From the NCBI GenBank assembly GCA_965601975.1, contig OZ271856.1, forward strand, positions 2,914,001 through 2,978,000: a DNA stretch of 64,000 nucleotides. Direction: 5' to 3'. A program made the translations under genes and the position numbers. Shown here one piece after another: positions 41,793 through 49,987 of this stretch. The notes beneath the pieces were generated by a model. The model was not told the origin of the DNA and searched no databases. It saw nothing but the letters and a program-made list of their open reading frames with translations. Origin of the DNA: JANQIO01 sp965601975 (GTDB taxonomy: Bacteria; Pseudomonadota; Gammaproteobacteria; Pseudomonadales; Halieaceae). Each line of letters begins with the position of its first letter. Within the stretch, counting starts at the first letter, position 1.

Positions 41793-42209
41793 TCAGGCCG
41801 GCGCGGCTTTCAAGGCGTGGGAAAAATCAAAGACCTCGGCCGTTGGCCCCTGGCGCGCCAACTGGTCGAGCTTGCCCAGCGCCTCCTCGATGCCCGGACG
41901 ATGGTTTTCCTCCACCCACCACAACGCCAGGTTCACGCTCGCCGCCGGCAGAAACCACTCCTGGCCGCGATTCAGGTAGCGACGGTGAACGCCGGAGTAG
42001 ACAAAGGCACGCAGTGATTCGACATCCCGCCACAGGGAGCGTGTGATGAAACGGTCGCCACCGTCGTGCTGCTGGTCACTCCAGATATGCCCGGGCGTCT
42101 TCCCCGCAGCGCGATTGACCAGGCTGGCCCCGAGCTCGAAGCCGGTCAGGCGCGGGTCATCGATGCCGTAGCGCAGCGTCGACACATTGACCTGGGCGAG
42201 GTGGCGCAC
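41793..42209 (-). CDS. DUF3291 protein
   Basis: Protein of 138 residues resembling DUF3291, a ferredoxin-like monooxygenase-type fold. Typical segments are HLAQVNVSTLRYGIDDPRL at the start and LWRDVESLRAFVYSGVHRRYL followed by WWVEENHRPGIEEALGKL. Enzymatic role is unknown. It is immediately adjacent to the small secreted protein gene upstream. Confidence 0.88.
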   Translation of the reverse strand: MRHLAQVNVSTLRYGIDDPRLTGFELGASLVNRAAGKTPGHIWSDQQHDGGDRFITRSLWRDVESLRAFVYSGVHRRYLNRGQEWFLPAASVNLALWWVEENHRPGIEEALGKLDQLARQGPTAEVFDFSHALKAAPA

Positions 42210-42500
42210 TCAGAACTCCACCGCCGCGCGCAGCACGTTGCCGCCGGCGTCCAGGTCGATGATGCACCTGTACATGTTGAGGCTGTAGGCACTCTCGACC
42301 ACGATCTGGCTGCCCTCTTCCCAGGCGTTAACGCTGAACGTGAGAAACTCGCCGGTGCCGAGCTGGCGCAGCACGCTGTCCTGCGACACGCCGGCGCCGA
42401 AGTTGCCGCAGAGGTAGACAACCTCCTTGCGGGCCTCGTTCCAGACAAAGCCGGCAGCGCCGAGGGCGACCAGCAGGATGAGGATGATCAATGCTTTCAT
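42210..42500 (-). CDS. Small membrane-anchored or secreted protein
   Basis: Protein of 96 residues with an N-terminal hydrophobic helix (KALIILILLVALGAAGFVW) and a beta-rich remainder with two Cys (VYLCGNFGAG and YRCIIDLDAG). It may be a periplasmic protein held by an uncleaved helix. No family recognised. It starts 28 bases after the GNAT gene and abuts the DUF3291 gene. Confidence 0.7.
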   Translation of the reverse strand: MKALIILILLVALGAAGFVWNEARKEVVYLCGNFGAGVSQDSVLRQLGTGEFLTFSVNAWEEGSQIVVESAYSLNMYRCIIDLDAGGNVLRAAVEF

Positions 42501-42527
42501 TAACGGTGCAATCCCGGGCAGAAATCT

Positions 42528-43073
42528 CTAGGTCGATAATGCCGCCCGGTAGGATGCAGCGTCCAGTGAATAGTACAGCTGCACGAAGGGCACGCCGTCG
42601 AGTTCCCGGTTTTCCGAGTGTGACAGCACCGCACCCAGCTTCTCCACGGCGCGGCGGGAGCGCATGTTGGTTTCGCCCACGTGAAACCAGACCCGCCGCA
42701 CTGCCGCAAAGGCATGGTTCAGCATGAGCGCTTTCATCTCACGGTTGGTGGGGCCGCCCCAGTGGGCGCGCTCGATAAACGTATAGCCGATGGCGACCTC
42801 CGCCTGCTCCCGGTCGTACTCGTAGAAGCGCGACGAGCCGATGATACGGCCGGTGTCATTTTCCACCACGGCGAAGGCGCCCCTACTGGCGATCGCGCCC
42901 TCGAAAAAGCGCGATTCGAAGACATCCCGACGGTAACGCTCGCGGTCCGGGTGCTGCTCCCACACGGCGGGATCGGATGCGGCCTGGTGCAGGGCGTCCA
43001 GGTCATCCGGCGCCAGGGGGCGCAGGGTAATATTCTGACCAACCAGGGCCGGCTGCAGGTCCAGCCCGGTCAC
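42528..43073 (-). CDS. GNAT-family N-acetyltransferase
   Basis: Protein of 181 residues, RimJ/RimL type. Opening strand NITLRPLAPDDLDALHQAA; acetyl-CoA region AIGYTFIERAHWGGPTNREM; Asn-rich segment HVGETNMRSRRAVEKLGAVL. The GTG at 43073 is chosen because it overlaps the DM13 gene stop by four bases (GTGA); an upstream ATG would run deep into that gene. Confidence 0.87.
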   Translation of the reverse strand: MTGLDLQPALVGQNITLRPLAPDDLDALHQAASDPAVWEQHPDRERYRRDVFESRFFEGAIASRGAFAVVENDTGRIIGSSRFYEYDREQAEVAIGYTFIERAHWGGPTNREMKALMLNHAFAAVRRVWFHVGETNMRSRRAVEKLGAVLSHSENRELDGVPFVQLYYSLDAASYRAALST

Positions 43074-43558
43074 GGCGCTACACTCTTGTAGCGAGCCGAC
43101 GTGATGAACTGGCCAAAGCTCTCGCACCAGACGATGGCAGCGCTGTAGCTGGCGGGGTCCACTCCTTCCGGCAGTGTCACCAGGAAGTTCTCGAAGGTCT
43201 TCACATCCCCCACCTGCACCATCTGCGGCTTGAGACGATTGAAATCCGCCTCGGTTTCGACGAACTCCGGGGAGAAATAAAGCTTGTAGTCCGGCCCCGG
43301 GGCCAGCTCACCGATAAAGGACACCGAGGACGGGCCGATCATCAATTCGCCCTCGCCCCAGTGCAGGGCGTCGCTGTCCTGGCGATCGCGGGAGAAGCGG
43401 CCGGTGTAGGTGCTGTCCCGGGCAGCTTCCTGGACCGTGGCGAGATCCGGCGCGGGCGGTGCGATAAGAATCGGCAGGGCGTAGATACCGGCAGCGAAGC
43501 CGATGCCAAGCGCTGCAATATGTGTGGCCGCCAGCAGCAGGCCTTTCCGAAGATTCAT
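43070..43558 (-). CDS. DM13-domain membrane-anchored protein
   Basis: Protein of 162 residues with an N-terminal hydrophobic helix (about 10-32) and a DM13 domain (about 50-160; SFIGELAPGPDYKLYFSPEFV and SYSAAIVWCESFGQFITSA). DM13 domains carry a Cys suspected of redox activity; CESF gives that Cys. It probably acts at the periplasmic face. It overlaps the PaiB-like gene and the GNAT gene by four bases each. Confidence 0.88.
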   Translation of the reverse strand: MNLRKGLLLAATHIAALGIGFAAGIYALPILIAPPAPDLATVQEAARDSTYTGRFSRDRQDSDALHWGEGELMIGPSSVSFIGELAPGPDYKLYFSPEFVETEADFNRLKPQMVQVGDVKTFENFLVTLPEGVDPASYSAAIVWCESFGQFITSARYKSVAP

Positions 43559-44202
43559 GAATCCTGGCTCCCTTCCACGGCACCCAGTGCCGCCTGCATA
43601 TAGTGTGTGAAGTCACTGTCCGGGGCCTCCGCCTCCAGCCCCGCCAGCACCGACTGCTGGTTTTCCGTGGGTTGGTTCTGGCTGGCCTTGGACTTGCCTT
43701 CCAGGCGCTCGACCTGGATTTCCAGCCCGACCAGGGCCCTGGCCAGCCGCTCGGTATACTCCGCGGGCGCATCTGAGACCGCCCAGGGCTCGGCCCGCGG
43801 ACCTTCATTCTGCTGTGTCAGCAAGTCCACCTGCCACAATACCCAGTCGACATCGTCGATCACCCGCAGGCGGCCATGGGCGTGCACCACCGCATAGTTC
43901 CAGGAGGGCACCACCTTGCCGTGCTCACGCTTGGTGGCATACCAGGACGGCGAGACATACCCCTGGGGACCGTGGAAGATTGCCAGGCTGTCCCTTGGGG
44001 TCGTGGCCAGTTCACTGAGGGGGTTGGCGCGCGGGATGTGTGCGAGAAGCTTCACTGTGTTGCTCGCTTCAAGCACGAAAGGAATATGATTCGCGACCAA
44101 CCCCGCATCAGAAGGCACAACTAAAGTGGCCAGGGGCGCCGCGCGCACCAGGTCGTGAAGCGCCCGAACATCGGGCTGCTCAAAGTGTTTCGGTATGTAC
44201 AT
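43555..44202 (-). CDS. PaiB-like FMN-binding protein
   Basis: Protein of 215 residues matching the FMN-binding split-barrel PaiB family: MYIPKHFEQPDVRALHDLV start, VANHIPFVLE, HIPRANPLSEL and FHGPQGYVSPSWYATK motifs, then VVPSWNYAVVHAHGRLRV. PaiB of Bacillus controls sporulation genes, but in proteobacteria the role is uncertain, perhaps flavin-dependent reduction. The start at 44202 is the family ATG. Confidence 0.9.
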   Translation of the reverse strand: MYIPKHFEQPDVRALHDLVRAAPLATLVVPSDAGLVANHIPFVLEASNTVKLLAHIPRANPLSELATTPRDSLAIFHGPQGYVSPSWYATKREHGKVVPSWNYAVVHAHGRLRVIDDVDWVLWQVDLLTQQNEGPRAEPWAVSDAPAEYTERLARALVGLEIQVERLEGKSKASQNQPTENQQSVLAGLEAEAPDSDFTHYMQAALGAVEGSQDS

Positions 44203-44237
44203 GGCTGGCTGTGCCGGGCTTCGCGTTGTCGGCGGGA

Positions 44238-44762
44238 TTACCAGAACTCCGGCGTGTCCAATGGTGCGGCACATCGCACCGTGCCCTCAATACCGGAAAT
44301 CCCATAGGCGCCTAGACCCTGGGCCATCCAGGCGTCGGGAAAGTCCAGCGCGAAAGGCGGGCGCATGCCGTGGCCTGCCGCAAAGCCCGTGCGGGAGTAG
44401 TAGTTCGGGTCGCCGTAGACCAACACAAAGTTCGCCCCCTGCTCCGTCAGCATTTCCAGCCCGCGACGGATCAGCGCAGTGCCGACACCGCTACCATGAC
44501 AGCGGGTGAGTACCCCCAGCGGACAGAGAATATAGCCGCCGTCAGCGTCCGAGCCCTCGAGCGTGACCGGCGTAAACAGGATGTGGCCCACGACGCCAGT
44601 GTCATCCTCCGCCACCAGCGACAGCTGTGGTTGCGCCGCCTCGTTCTCGATCAGCGCGATGGCCAGCCCGGCGACGGCTTCGGCCTCCTCCTCGTCGAAC
44701 GCATCCAGGTGCAGCGCGTGAATTGCCCCTTTGTCGGCGTCTGTGGATTCACGGATGTGCAT
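44238..44762 (-). CDS. GNAT acetyltransferase (YhbS-like)
   Basis: Protein of 174 residues. The acetyl-CoA motif is CHGSGVGTALIRRGLEML (about residue 90) preceded by LCPLGVLT, and the segment VLVYGDPNYYSRTGFAAGHGM is characteristic of the YhbS subgroup. Substrate unknown. It is three bases after the VOC gene in the leftward run. Confidence 0.91.
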   Translation of the reverse strand: MHIRESTDADKGAIHALHLDAFDEEEAEAVAGLAIALIENEAAQPQLSLVAEDDTGVVGHILFTPVTLEGSDADGGYILCPLGVLTRCHGSGVGTALIRRGLEMLTEQGANFVLVYGDPNYYSRTGFAAGHGMRPPFALDFPDAWMAQGLGAYGISGIEGTVRCAAPLDTPEFW

Positions 44763-44765
44763 GGG

Positions 44766-45260
44766 CTAGTACGCACCCGCCGAATAGGTCAGCTCGTAGC
44801 TGTGGGAGTACACCTCGAAGATCAGCCCGAAGGGGTCCTCCACATAGCACATGCGGTAGGGTTTCTCGCCCGGGTAGTACTCGCGAATCGGCATGCGCTG
44901 CTTGCCGCCGTGATCGACGATGCTCTGCACCAGGCCCTCGATGTCCGGGTCCTGCACACAGAAGTGGAAGGTGCTGGTCTTCCAGTACTGGAACTCGCCG
45001 GGGGGCTCGTTGTTGCCGAACTCGAACATCTCCACGCCGATACGGTCGCCGGTGGACATATGGGCGATCTTGAAGGATCCCCAGCCGGTACCAAACACGT
45101 CGATACACATCTGCCCAATGGCAGTTTCGTTTTCCTCCTCGATCACCGTGGGCTTCATGATCAGGTACCAGCCCATGACACTGCTGTAAAACTCCACGGC
45201 CTTCTCCACGTCGGGGACCGAGATGCCGATATGCGAGAACGTTCTGGGGTAAGTGCTCAT
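44766..45260 (-). CDS. Glyoxalase/VOC-superfamily protein
   Basis: Protein of 164 residues with two betaalphabetabetabeta modules. HIGISVPDVEKAVEFYSSVMGW gives the first metal His and the FHFCVQDPDIEGL segment a second; the terminal YVEDPFGLIFEVYSH gives the Glu. It may be a dioxygenase, lyase or resistance protein. No pathway is indicated by its neighbours. Confidence 0.9.
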   Translation of the reverse strand: MSTYPRTFSHIGISVPDVEKAVEFYSSVMGWYLIMKPTVIEEENETAIGQMCIDVFGTGWGSFKIAHMSTGDRIGVEMFEFGNNEPPGEFQYWKTSTFHFCVQDPDIEGLVQSIVDHGGKQRMPIREYYPGEKPYRMCYVEDPFGLIFEVYSHSYELTYSAGAY

Positions 45261-45296
45261 TGGATTTCCTCGAAGACAGATGGATTACCAGTCTTC

Positions 45297-45722
45297 TTAT
45301 AGCAGGAAATCCCTGAGGCTCTGCTGCAGGAGGTATGTCCAACCCTCTACACCACTTGTACGACTGAAGATCGGATTGTCCTGGGGGAAGGTATGGCTCC
45401 CGGCATGGGTGAGCTTGAGCAGCGTTCCCACGGTGGCTTCCGTCAGTTCCCAGGTCACCGTGGATTCGCCCGGGTAGCCGGTGTAGCGCCAGTCGAGGAC
45501 CAGGCGCTCGCCGGGAATGACTTCCAGCACTGTCCAGTGATGGGGGTAGACCTGGCCGTCGACCTCGACATCGAAGCGGACCTCAAAGCCGCGTTCGGGC
45601 TTGAACTGCTGGAGCGGCTCGAACAGCCACTGCCGCTGCTGGTCGGGATCGGTTATCGCCTGCCAGACAGCATCCCGGGTTGCGCCGTAGGTCTGCTCGA
45701 CGATGATGGGATCTGTGTTCAT
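45297..45722 (-). CDS. SRPBCC-domain (AHSA1-like) protein
   Basis: Protein of 141 residues of the START/Bet v1-like fold: ATRDAVWQAITDPDQQRQWLF at the start, VLEVIPGERLVLDWRYTGYPGE in the middle and the C-terminal GWTYLLQQSLRDFL helix. It may bind a hydrophobic ligand. It starts 15 bases after DUF2164 on the same strand. Confidence 0.88.
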   Translation of the reverse strand: MNTDPIIVEQTYGATRDAVWQAITDPDQQRQWLFEPLQQFKPERGFEVRFDVEVDGQVYPHHWTVLEVIPGERLVLDWRYTGYPGESTVTWELTEATVGTLLKLTHAGSHTFPQDNPIFSRTSGVEGWTYLLQQSLRDFLL

Positions 45723-45737
45723 GGGAGGAACCGCCGC

Positions 45738-45992
45738 CTACTTGCGGAATTCCGTGGGCTTCTCAAGATCATAGATGGCGTCTGACAGCTCGTCGACTTT
45801 GCCGGCAATCAGCGCCTGCGCGTCGTACAGGCCGCGGTTGTAGAAGTAGGCGCCGATTTCCTCCGCGAAGAAGTCGACCAGGAACTCCGCATCGAAACCA
45901 CCTATTTCCTGGTTGAGCTCTTCCTGGAAGTACATTTTGACCTTGCGGACGATCACCGACTTCTCGTCAGCAGAAAACTCGATTTTTTCCAT
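45738..45992 (-). CDS. DUF2164 protein
   Basis: Protein of 84 residues. Segments FFAEEIGAYFYNRGLYDAQALI and the start EFSADEKSVIVRKVKMYFQEEL match DUF2164, a small helical protein of unknown function. It marks the left border of the cassette array, but whether it belongs to the chromosome or is the last cassette is not clear; no attC is evident on either side of it. Confidence 0.85.
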   Translation of the reverse strand: MEKIEFSADEKSVIVRKVKMYFQEELNQEIGGFDAEFLVDFFAEEIGAYFYNRGLYDAQALIAGKVDELSDAIYDLEKPTEFRK

Positions 45993-46024
45993 AGAGGGAC
46001 TCCGCGGCAGACTGTGCCCAGGCG

Positions 46025-46819
46025 CTAATTCTTCCAGGGTAGCCAGCTCTTGGTCCTGGCGACGTTGGTCCGGTCTACATCCAGCACAAAATCCACTTCG
46101 GCCTTTTCCAGCCGCTCCTCGATTTCGTCGGCACCGGCCCTGAGCTTCAGGTCCATTTCTTCCTGGTACAGGGGCACCAGCGAGAAAAACGTGATGGTAT
46201 CGCCGGATTCAGCCTGTAGCTGGTAGAAGTCTCGACTCAACCAGTAGGCGGGCGCCAGCATGACACCGATGAACTGCGTATTGGCGATCGGCTCCGGCGG
46301 ATCGCCATTGGGAATGGTGTGACCCCACCCAATCCAGGTGTCGTAATCGTGGGGCAGGCGGCCGACCATTTTCAGCCAGCGCACGGGCCAGTAGTTGGCC
46401 TCGTCCTTGAATGACTCCTCTGTAATCGGCCAGGAAGCGGGCAAAGCCATCAGCAGCTCGACCCGGTTGAAGTCCTCCATCCCCTCCGGGACCGTCATGG
46501 GCAGGTCACTGACGCCGCTGGTCACCAGGACGTGGTAGGGCCGCTCATCTGTTGCGGGCACGAACATGACATCGAGGTGGACACGGTCCGACATGATTTC
46601 GTGGAACACTGTTTCCACCTCGCCGATGTACTGCTCTACGTGCTGCTCAACCGATTCCAGGTTGCGCCCACTGTGTTGGGGGACCTCCCAGTCCCTTTCC
46701 TTGGCCTTGTGCCGATGGATGGGATCACCAGATTCCGAGGTTTCAATTTCATCAGCCATCGTCGGGGGCACTCCTGAAAAAAGATTGATAATCACCAGCA
46801 AGAACAGGACTTCCTTCAC
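46025..46819 (-). CDS. Suppressor-of-fused (SUFU) domain protein, cassette
   Basis: Protein of 264 residues beginning with a signal-like hydrophobic stretch (FLLVIINLFSGVPPTMA), then a SUFU domain. Diagnostic segments: YHVLVTSGVSDLPMTVPEG, ELLMALPASWPI, WPVRWLKMVGRLPHDY and FSLVPLYQEEMDLKL. SUFU proteins in bacteria are common immunity proteins for polymorphic toxins. The signal peptide is unusual for an immunity protein and would place it in the periplasm. No toxin is adjacent. Confidence 0.88.
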   Translation of the reverse strand: MKEVLFLLVIINLFSGVPPTMADEIETSESGDPIHRHKAKERDWEVPQHSGRNLESVEQHVEQYIGEVETVFHEIMSDRVHLDVMFVPATDERPYHVLVTSGVSDLPMTVPEGMEDFNRVELLMALPASWPITEESFKDEANYWPVRWLKMVGRLPHDYDTWIGWGHTIPNGDPPEPIANTQFIGVMLAPAYWLSRDFYQLQAESGDTITFFSLVPLYQEEMDLKLRAGADEIEERLEKAEVDFVLDVDRTNVARTKSWLPWKN

Positions 46820-46873
46820 ACTACCACTCCTTTGCAGACAAGTCCGATATCACGAGGCAACCGTTGTGTTCAC

Positions 46874-47371
46874 TTATTCTCTTTGCCCGTCGACATGTGT
46901 GAACTCCTCATCACTCCCCATGGGTTCAAATCCTGCCCAGAACTTCTCGAAGGCGGGCTCGTCAATCCACATGGAATCCCCGGGGGGATTTTCGCTGCGC
47001 TTCAAGGTCCTGGCCTTCATGATGTCTCGCGGGCATGACACGGCGTAGAACCTTGGTATGGCGCCAAAAGACTGAACCCGCTCTCGGCCGAGTTCTCTCG
47101 ATTCCCGTGACCAGAACCCGTGATCCAGGATCACGTCGCAATTGACTCTTACCATGTCCTTTGCCAACTCCCAGATCAAGGATTCCACACGAACAAGGAG
47201 AGCAGGGAATTCGTCCTCGGGCGGGCTGTGTCCGTACAAGCTGACCATCCACTCATCGATCGAGAACCGCACGGCGGGAATTTCTACTTCGAGCCGCCTG
47301 GCAAACGTCGTCTTGCCAGCGCCAACGAACCCGTGAAGAAGGTGAACTGTGGGTGGGGTACGCTTACCCAT
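46874..47371 (-). CDS. P-loop kinase-like protein, cassette
   Basis: Protein of 165 residues with Walker A HGFVGAGKTTFARRLE (about residue 14), a second acidic motif CDVILDHGFWSRESRE (about 85), and a kinase-like lid region rich in Arg/Lys. It resembles the AAA_33 (zeta-toxin/chloramphenicol phosphotransferase-like) group of small-molecule kinases found often in cassettes. The substrate is unknown. No clear attC is seen after it. Confidence 0.82.
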   Translation of the reverse strand: MGKRTPPTVHLLHGFVGAGKTTFARRLEVEIPAVRFSIDEWMVSLYGHSPPEDEFPALLVRVESLIWELAKDMVRVNCDVILDHGFWSRESRELGRERVQSFGAIPRFYAVSCPRDIMKARTLKRSENPPGDSMWIDEPAFEKFWAGFEPMGSDEEFTHVDGQRE

Positions 47372-47424
47372 TCAAGCGGAAGCGCGAGCAGCGCTGACGC
47401 AGATTTACCGGCCGCTCGAGCCCG

Positions 47425-47823
47425 TCACTCCTCACCCGCCAACGCCTCCAGCTGTTTGCGCTCCTCGTCCGTGACGGGTTTGTAGCCCCTCGGGTAAGGC
47501 CAGCCATACCCCCACCGAAACTGCGTCGGAAGATACGGCGTGCCACCGACCCGAACGCCGGCCAGCATCAGAGCCGCGATCTCCGGCTCTCCGACCGACG
47601 CGACACACTGCTGGAGTTCCAGGTCAGCTTGCTTCCGTTCGGCGTAGGTGCCGCCCTTCCAGTAGGCGAGATCGTGGGCGTGGCAACAGAACAGCCACAG
47701 CTCCTGTTGCTCAAAGGTGCCATCCGGGAAAGCACTACAGCCATCCGATGTAAACGGCCTGGGCTCAGCGGCTTCCAGGTGGACAGCACAAAGGGCGACA
47801 AGAATCGGGAGTAGTCGCTTCAC
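47425..47823 (-). CDS. Secreted phospholipase A2-like protein, cassette
   Basis: Protein of 132 residues with a signal peptide (VKRLLPILVALCAVHLEAAE). The mature part has the motif LFCCHAHDLAYWKGGTYAER followed by ADLELQQCV, resembling the catalytic CCxxHDxxY of phospholipase A2, including a calcium-loop-like TSDGCSAFPDGT. The start is GTG at 47823; a longer frame from an earlier ATG would overlap the DUF3634 gene and lacks a signal peptide at its N-terminus. Enzyme activity is inferred from the motif only. Confidence 0.8.
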   Translation of the reverse strand: MKRLLPILVALCAVHLEAAEPRPFTSDGCSAFPDGTFEQQELWLFCCHAHDLAYWKGGTYAERKQADLELQQCVASVGEPEIAALMLAGVRVGGTPYLPTQFRWGYGWPYPRGYKPVTDEERKQLEALAGEE

Positions 47824-47857
47824 AACGCTGTATTGCTGCCGGCGTTCTTGGAGCACG

Positions 47858-48178
47858 TTATCTTTGGTGCAAGCCATGGATATTTCTCAACCGTTGCTGG
47901 GTTCCTTCACCGATATCCCCATGGAATGACAGCTCGACTCGTCCGTTCGCCTTGTGGCCAACAATACTGCCTTTCGACACGCCCGCTACCGCCCGGGAGA
48001 AATCATCCAACAGCGTTCGAGGAACATCGCCCTTCGTGTTCTTCACCTGTCCATTTTCGATGGCGATTTCAAATTCTGCGGTGCGCCTGGTGACAAGAAA
48101 GACTATGCACAGAACTACGAAGAACGCGATGATAATGTGCACTTTACTTGCTACTCGCTCTAGCTGGCGCAACGCCAA
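47858..48178 (-). CDS. DUF3634-like membrane protein, cassette
   Basis: Protein of 106 residues: one membrane helix (about 14-30, IIIAFFVVLCIVFLV) then a domain with FEIAIENGQVKNTKGDVPRTL and GRVELSFHGDIGEGTQQRLRN, the DUF3634 pattern. Function unknown. It is 41 bases before the phospholipase-like gene and is followed upstream by a decayed attC at 48167-48216. Confidence 0.82.
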   Translation of the reverse strand: MALRQLERVASKVHIIIAFFVVLCIVFLVTRRTAEFEIAIENGQVKNTKGDVPRTLLDDFSRAVAGVSKGSIVGHKANGRVELSFHGDIGEGTQQRLRNIHGLHQR

Positions 48179-48216
48179 GCATTTCTATATTCCTCACTGA
48201 CGGCCACTGGTTTCAC
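48167..48216 (-). repeat. Decayed attC site
   Basis: Ends gcgcaac (48167-48173) and gtttcac (48210-48216) at the 3' end of the DUF1772-type gene, whose stop lies inside. Only the cores and a weak dyad remain. Confidence 0.4.
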
Positions 48217-48656
48217 ACGTTGGCGCCGGCCACGAAGAGTACAAACGCGACTCCGCTCACGATGCTCCGAAGCCAGTGTCGTTTGCCCCACTGACCAAGT
48301 AGTTCAACGGTTTCGGGCGAAGAAGGATCATTTTCAGGTGATAGAAGAATGTCATTGATTGGCTTGATGACTATCAGCGTTATTGGGATGACAGAAAAAA
48401 GTGCTACCGACCCAATCGCCCAGATCAACGAATTCGACTGCATCCAGGCCGCCAGCCCGCCCAATGTTCCCACCAAAGCCAGTGTGATCTGCATGGGGGC
48501 AGCGCGATGGTACATCGGTGGAAAGAACCTGCCCGCTACATCCCCCCCAGCCTCGAGCGACGCCGGATGCTGCGCTATCGAGATATAGGCAGCCGCACCG
48601 AAAAACGTTCCCGCACAATAGAGCGCCACAAATTCGATCAAATTAGACATATCCAT
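48213..48656 (-). CDS. DUF1772 (anthrone oxygenase-like) membrane protein, cassette
   Basis: Protein of 147 residues with four membrane helices (about 8-28, 55-75, 82-104, 127-146). The segment YISIAQHPASLEAGGDVAGRF with the later QWGKRHWLRSIVSG is the DUF1772 signature. The family includes fungal anthrone oxygenase; bacterial roles are unknown. Confidence 0.87.
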   Translation of the reverse strand: MDMSNLIEFVALYCAGTFFGAAAYISIAQHPASLEAGGDVAGRFFPPMYHRAAPMQITLALVGTLGGLAAWMQSNSLIWAIGSVALFSVIPITLIVIKPINDILLSPENDPSSPETVELLGQWGKRHWLRSIVSGVAFVLFVAGANV

Positions 48657-48696
48657 GATTTACCTGTCGTCTTGGTAATGCGCCGGGCTTGCCATG

Positions 48697-49080
48697 TCAG
48701 GGCGTTCGGCCACGGAGAATATCGGCGGTCACTTGCCAAATATCGCCAGTGTCGAAGAGTATGCCGAAAACGGAAGCATACACTTTGATTTGCTTTTCGT
48801 TCTTGTCGATTTCCACGGTGAGTTTTATCGCGTTTGCTGAAAAGTCACCATAGACCTTGCCGCGAGAAAACACGCCGTCTTCCTTTTCATGGAACCCCAG
48901 CGCGCGCAATGAATTCTCCAACTCATCGACAGCGCCACCAAAATGTGCAGTGTATTTTGGAAAGAGTGTAAACCGTGGCTTGGTAGGGCCGAGCGCTTTG
49001 AACGGCGTAACCCTGTATAGAACCGTGGAGCCTGCAACAGCTGCAACAACAATGAAAACCAGTTCGAAAATGCTGTCCAT
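48697..49080 (-). CDS. Membrane-anchored protein of unknown function, cassette
   Basis: Protein of 127 residues with one N-terminal helix (about 5-22) and a soluble domain with alternating strands (AIKLTVEIDKNEKQIKVYASVF). No family recognised. The 3' side has cttgccatgtcaggg, which resembles the right end of an attC (about 48689-48695). Confidence 0.7.
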   Translation of the reverse strand: MDSIFELVFIVVAAVAGSTVLYRVTPFKALGPTKPRFTLFPKYTAHFGGAVDELENSLRALGFHEKEDGVFSRGKVYGDFSANAIKLTVEIDKNEKQIKVYASVFGILFDTGDIWQVTADILRGRTP

Positions 49081-49145
49081 CCAACCTCCAGGGCCCAGAC
49101 CATGGGAGACCAGGCTCCCTTCAATCGCCCGTCCAGGACATCGCT

Positions 49146-49176
49146 GTTTAACGCTGGCCCCACGGAATAGCTAGGT
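49146..49176 (-). repeat. Possible short attC remnant
   Basis: Cores gtttaac (49146-49152) and gctaggt (49170-49176) overlap the stop of the next gene (49171-49173). The site is very short (31 bases) and lacks a central palindrome, so it may be a decayed or deleted attC. Confidence 0.35.
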
Positions 49177-49440
49177 GCTATCCCGCTCACTCAAAGTCTT
49201 TTGCAGTTTTGAGAGCTTCAGCGTTTGAATGGTTTCCCAGGCAACGATTATCCCGCCTATGCCCAGCATGTTGTACGTCACGAACGTGTTATTCAGGGGC
49301 GCCCAGAATGCATCGCCATCCGTGGCAAAGATCCCGTACAGTGCCAGGCCAACCATGATGGCGCCTGGGGTGCCGAGTAGCTGAACCAGAATGATCTTCC
49401 TCTGCACCTGTTCAGGCGTCATATTTTTTGAGTCGGTCAT
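49171..49440 (-). CDS. Two-helix membrane protein of unknown function, cassette
   Basis: Protein of 89 residues with membrane helices at about 17-37 and 50-68 and a Lys-rich end (KLSKLQKTLSERD). It resembles small integron-borne membrane proteins of unknown role. Cores typical of an attC overlap its stop. Confidence 0.7.
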   Translation of the reverse strand: MTDSKNMTPEQVQRKIILVQLLGTPGAIMVGLALYGIFATDGDAFWAPLNNTFVTYNMLGIGGIIVAWETIQTLKLSKLQKTLSERDST

Positions 49441-49470
49441 AGGGTGCTAATCCTCACGCCATTTTGTAGA

Positions 49471-49518
49471 TTCTAACGCCAGGCGAAGCAACGGTCCGCC
49501 GGCTTTTCCCTCCTAGCC
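49471..49518 (-). repeat. Decayed attC site
   Basis: Cores ttctaac (49471-49477) and cctagcc (49512-49518) bracket a GC-rich dyad (ggcgaagcaacggtccgcc). The stop of the gene at 49513 lies in the right core. Confidence 0.42.
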
Positions 49519-49917
49519 ATCTTCTATCAACTCAACTATCTCTACAGGGGAGGAAACCTGAATGAAACGTGGCAGCGAAGACAGCATGTCGTCCGGCAGG
49601 TGATTCTTGCTCTCTGAATTTGCTGCAGCGACACCCTCCAGCCCGGGAATGAGAAGTACAGCTCCCTCTATCTTGAGAATTTTGTATAGGGAGTTCCAGA
49701 ATTCTATGGAGATCGGCGGGCTCGCAACGGAAAAATCGGAAATGCGCTCCTGGCCGAACTCTCCATACAGTTCCGGGAATTCATCTGCCGCATACTTCAG
49801 GTCCGGAATGTCCTCATCGTAGCTGTAGGCGGAACCGAAAATTTCTTTGATCCGACTGGTGGCGATCTCCGCCGGCTTGTTGTTCTCAAAAAATTGAACA
49901 AAGATCATGAAACTCAT
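49513..49917 (-). CDS. Soluble protein of unknown function, cassette
   Basis: Protein of 134 residues, acidic, with alternating helix and strand elements (FFENNKPAEIATSRIKEIF; EGAVLLIPGLEGVA). No family recognised. It has no signal or membrane segment. Its size and acidity are typical of small immunity-type proteins, but this is only an impression. Confidence 0.68.
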   Translation of the reverse strand: MSFMIFVQFFENNKPAEIATSRIKEIFGSAYSYDEDIPDLKYAADEFPELYGEFGQERISDFSVASPPISIEFWNSLYKILKIEGAVLLIPGLEGVAAANSESKNHLPDDMLSSLPRFIQVSSPVEIVELIEDG

Positions 49918-49987
49918 GGATTGTCCTTATGCGTCCCTTCCGTTGCGCCCGAGCTGGGCGCAGCACTCCCGTATATGCAAGTTACTT

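Noticed and set aside
40826..45722. The run of GNAT, VOC and SRPBCC genes considered as cassettes
   Set aside because: No attC-type sites between them; genes overlap or abut as in ordinary operons and base composition is like the chromosome.
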